NCBI GenBank assembly: GCA_029532625.1
Contig: JARFXM010000009.1
Coordinates: forward strand, 1,488,001 to 1,552,000
DNA from: Lomentospora prolificans
Lineage: Eukaryota > Ascomycota > Sordariomycetes > Microascales > Microascaceae
Reading direction: 5' to 3'
Length of the DNA stretch: 64,000 nt
Below the pieces are notes generated by a model that saw nothing but the letters and a program-made list of their open reading frames with translations, was not told where the DNA came from and did no database searches. Positions 61,085 to 64,000 of the stretch are shown here, piece by piece. Made by a program: the position numbers and the translations under genes. Each line of letters starts with the position of its first letter. The first letter of the stretch is position 1.

Positions 61085-63511
61085 ATGTTTGCCCGTGGCC
61101 GAGCGAAAGAAGGAGGGCGCAAAGTGACGCCCCCGTCTCCGACATATATGACGAACGACCAGTTTGGTAAGTGATACGAATTAAACTAGTATCCATCTTT
61201 CTAATCTAATGCTGGCGGGCCATTAGCATCATATCTTGCCGACCTCCGCAAGCATAGGAACAACCGACAGTCCGATTCTAAACAGCCCCCTTCTCGCCCC
61301 CTGGGTCCAAGAGAACGGCTCGCCACCCGACAGGGCTGCACAGATGTCAAGGTGGATCAACGACAGTCTTCCGCGACAGAATTCACCCCGCTCGCGACCT
61401 CGTCGAGTATCAGGTCACGATATTCGGTCGGACCCAACGCCCGGGACTATTATCCAAACACACCCGTTGCGCCTCTCAAGGCCTCAGATGTGGTTCCGAC
61501 ATCGACGTATATCGAAAGAGGACACCGCTGGATGGAGAAGGAGGAAGCCTGTTCATTAAGGCAAGCCATGGAGGATATGGAGCTAAGGGACCAGCCTTCA
61601 CCAAACAACAAGGATGATCAAGACGACCAGCGCATATATGAGGCCGCCCTGAACGAGGCCTCTGAGCTTGTCTGGCAACACCAGCATGGGATCCCTTCGG
61701 AACCGGAGGGCCCCTATCGCTACCGGCCTCACCTAAGGAAGAATAGTTATGCTCATGCACGTACAGCTAGCGTAGGGCTATACGGTGACGAGATCAGAGC
61801 GACTGGTCTTGCAAGGGACACAGCCCGATCGGTCTCCGGGAGTTCCACGGAAAGTACGGTCCCAGCATTTTCAACAGCTCAAAGTGATCCAACTTTGCGG
61901 GAGGTGGAAGGCGACCGGTCCACTAGTTACGATAGAGGCCAAGTGAGTGAAAGGGACTCGATTCAAATGTCAAAAATGCGCCGCGGAGCATCCGGCGGAG
62001 CCCCTCACCCGAGTACCTCTCGTCGAAGTAGTGCAAGGCGCAACATCAGCGGTGAAATCGGGAACCCATTTTCGGTCGATCAGATATGGGAGGAACCAGA
62101 GTCGCTCTCCACGGGACAAGGCGACAAGGTTGGCGGCGCCGCACCAGTTCTTAGTGCGAGAACCGGTAACCCGCTACAGCCACCCGCAGGCGTTACCAAT
62201 AAACCGAAGGGTCAAGTTTCAGCGGTCAATATACACCTCAATCCACCATCACGATCGAGGGACCCACAATATACGACGAACTCTGCTACGCCTAGGTGTA
62301 ATGAAGCCGGCAGCAGTGACAGCGAGAGAAAGCTACACGGCGTCGAAATACGAGCCGAGGATATACGTCAAGCAACGAGTATGAGGTTGCGGGACCGAAG
62401 CGAGAAGCTTCATACCCCCACAGCTGTCAGCGATGACCCAAATCGCCCGATTGTAAGCTTTGACGCTCGTTGGTCTCCCGATGATCAATTAGCTGTTATC
62501 CATCCAAATCTGGACAAGGCTAAGAGTGAGGTTACTGGCAATACTCCGGTGCCTACCGTCTCCCTGAACGCGCGGACACTAGGCCCGCTACCGGACTCGG
62601 TAGCACCGGCTATCATAGTAAGCAATGATAGCGAAAGGGAAAGGAACCCGGGATGTAAGATCAAGGATCCGTGCCCGGCCGGACCTTCAATCATGGTTGA
62701 CGATATTGACGGAACAGGCGGATTGCCTAGCATCACAATAGGCAGCGAGGGTCCGAGAGGCCGACCTCTCCCAAACCCCCAGCTCTCAGCAAGGAGGCGT
62801 GCACCTCGCCCGCCAGTGAGCCAAAGCAGTGGTACGACTCTATGTCACGAGTGCGGTCATCCTTTGCAGGGCAGATTTGTCGCCTTGATGGGTTCGACTG
62901 AGAAGTTTCATCCACAATGCCTCGTGTGTTTTGTCTGCGGGACAAGCCTTGAAGCTCTTGAAATTAGCCCCGAGCCTGAGTCGTTCCGAAAGGAACGCCT
63001 GGAGAGAATTAGTCGCCGCCTGGCTGGCGAGGTTCTTGAAGAGCATCCCGGAAAGACGATGGCTGAAGACGGAGACGATCGCCTGAGATTTTATTGTCAC
63101 CTAGACTGGCACGAACTGTTCGCACCAAAGTGTAAGCACTGCAAAACATCAATTCTAGGCGAACATATCGTTGCCCTGGGGGAGCACTGGCACTTTGGTC
63201 ATTTCTTCTGCGCTGAATGCGGAGATCCCTTTGAACATGGGATGACTCATATCGAAAAGGACGGCTACGCATGGTGTATTGGTTGCCAGACGAAACGGAC
63301 AGAACGGAAGGCTCCGAAATGTAAAAAGTGCAAGACTGCAGTCGTTGGTCACTACATCCAGGCTCTGGGCGGTGAATGGCATGACGCTTGCTTCTTGTGT
63401 GCATATTGCGAGGGAACCTTTTATGATGGACAAATCTTTCCAAAGGAGGGTCCTGATGGTTCCCTCCTAGTCCTATGCACTCGATGTAGGGCATGCGAAC
63501 TGAAACAGTGA
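61085..63511 (+). CDS. Three-LIM-domain protein, paxillin-like (Pxl1 type)
   Basis: Probable cytoskeletal or polarity adaptor related to yeast paxillin-like Pxl1. Two exons, 61085-61166 and 61227-63511, give 788 residues; the 60-nt intron splits an Ala codon in DQFASYLADLRKHR. Residues up to about 560 are disordered, Ser/Pro/Arg-rich. The C-terminus carries three zinc-binding LIM domains starting at about Cys567 (CHEC), Cys663 (CKHC) and Cys726 (CKKC). LIM2 and LIM3 are regular. LIM1 keeps its ligands (CHEC, HPQCLVC, CFVC, CHLD) but has 52 residues between the second-finger CxxC and the final CHLD, far above the usual 16-21. The ASYLADLR N-terminal motif is reminiscent of fungal LIM proteins that act at hyphal tips and septa; that role is inferred. 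Confidence 0.9.
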
Positions 63512-63815
63512 GCATCTTAAGTAGGCGCAAAAAGCTTCATGATGGAAGGAATGTAGATTCACCACGATGTGACGGTCCGTAGAACGCAATGTTTACATTA
63601 CAAAAGACCACCTTGTGCCTTCTTGGCCCTTCTCTAGAAACCTGAGCTGTCTGTTGAGTTGCTAGCGACCATGTCCTCGGCTCAAGTCACGGAGGCACAA
63701 ACCCTATAGTGCTCCGAAATCCCTGCCCATTTTTCGACCATGCCCTGGCGTTGCGTGATCGCATTTCTATTCCACGACCGTGCAGTTTCCTAAGCAAGTC
63801 AGGTGCAAGGTGTTC
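63512..63815. other. Convergent 3' region LIM-protein gene / SUMO
   Basis: 304 bases between facing stop codons. It should hold the two 3' UTRs. No further feature is recognised. Confidence 0.5.
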
Positions 63816-64000
63816 TCAACGGAGGCCTAGATAACCGCCACCGCCCACTTGTTCTTGGTGGACCTCAAGAGTGTCGCCATCTTGCATTTCCAGCTGCAAA
63901 ACGGTCAGAATCTCTACTACCAATGACGGGTGAGAAGTGATGGCAAAAAGGCCAAAACATACCGTATCGGGTGTATCAGTCGCCTGGACGCGCTGCCCTT
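63816..64000 (-). CDS. SMT3: SUMO (Smt3) 3' end, cut by window edge
   Basis: Ubiquitin-like modifier precursor. Two exons are partly visible: 64000-63963 (continuing beyond the window) and 63893-63816, joined across a 69-nt intron (GTATGT donor, TTTGCAG acceptor). Together they read GQRVQATDTPDT then LEMQDGDTLEVHQEQVGG, the last strands of the SUMO fold. The processing Gly-Gly is followed by a short tail (GGYLGLR and stop) that a Ulp-type protease should remove to expose the conjugation glycine. Family identity is clear from DTPDTLEMxDGDTxEVHQEQxGG, although only the last 38 complete codons are present. Confidence 0.93.
   Translation of the reverse strand, partial: GQRVQATDTPDTVCFGLFAITSHPSLVVEILTVLQLEMQDGDTLEVHQEQVGGGGYLGLR

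Overview
The window is nuclear DNA of a filamentous ascomycete. Genes are split by short introns (mostly 50-120 nt) with GTRNGT donors and CTAAC/CTGAT-like branch sites. The proteins read as Eurotiomycetes orthologues: Nup120, uvsC-type RAD51, an HSP30-type small heat-shock protein, a YT521-B-like RRM-YTH protein, ClxA-type calnexin, a DPP V-like peptidase, Dnm1 and SUMO. The short intergenic word TACGGAGTA and the general gene style make Onygenales or a neighbouring order my best guess; that rank is inference. I see no rRNA, convincing tRNA, transposon or CRISPR array.

Layout, left to right. 1-9.6 kb is dense: the 5' part of ribosomal protein L9 (minus), VPS26 (plus), NUP120 (minus), RAD51 (minus) and an Hsp20 gene (minus). 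After a 2.5 kb gene-free stretch comes an RRM-YTH m6A-reader-like gene (12.1-14.2 kb, minus). 14.2-22.3 kb has no supportable gene. 22.3-32.6 kb holds proteasome beta-6 (minus), the 1934-residue PI 4-kinase STT4 (plus, seven exons) and a nine-exon CDF metal transporter (minus). 32.6-40.5 kb is again gene-free, its last part a pyrimidine-rich leader-like region upstream of a long disordered fungal protein (40.5-43.4 kb). 44.3-54.2 kb carries a DPP V-like serine peptidase, lumazine synthase RIB4, the NuA4 subunit EAF6, calnexin and a small GPI-anchored Cys protein. 56.5-64 kb carries DNM1, COX19, a three-LIM protein and the 3' end of SUMO, which runs off the right edge.

The genes are unrelated housekeeping functions (retromer sorting, nuclear pore, recombination, proteasome, phosphoinositide signalling, ER folding, mitochondrial fission and copper delivery, SUMO conjugation). 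This is ordinary core chromosome, not a functional cluster. Divergent pairs that may share promoters are RPL9/VPS26, PRE7/STT4, RIB4/EAF6 and DNM1/COX19. Splice junctions were placed by eye and checked for phase: every multi-exon model except the edge-truncated ones closes to a whole number of codons. The least ordinary things are the two 8-kb gene deserts, with repeated short words and strong inverted repeats, a possible symmetric cassette exon in the disordered-protein gene, a 52-residue stretch inside LIM1, and the four CX3C pairs of the GPI protein. I found no clearly undescribed multi-gene system.
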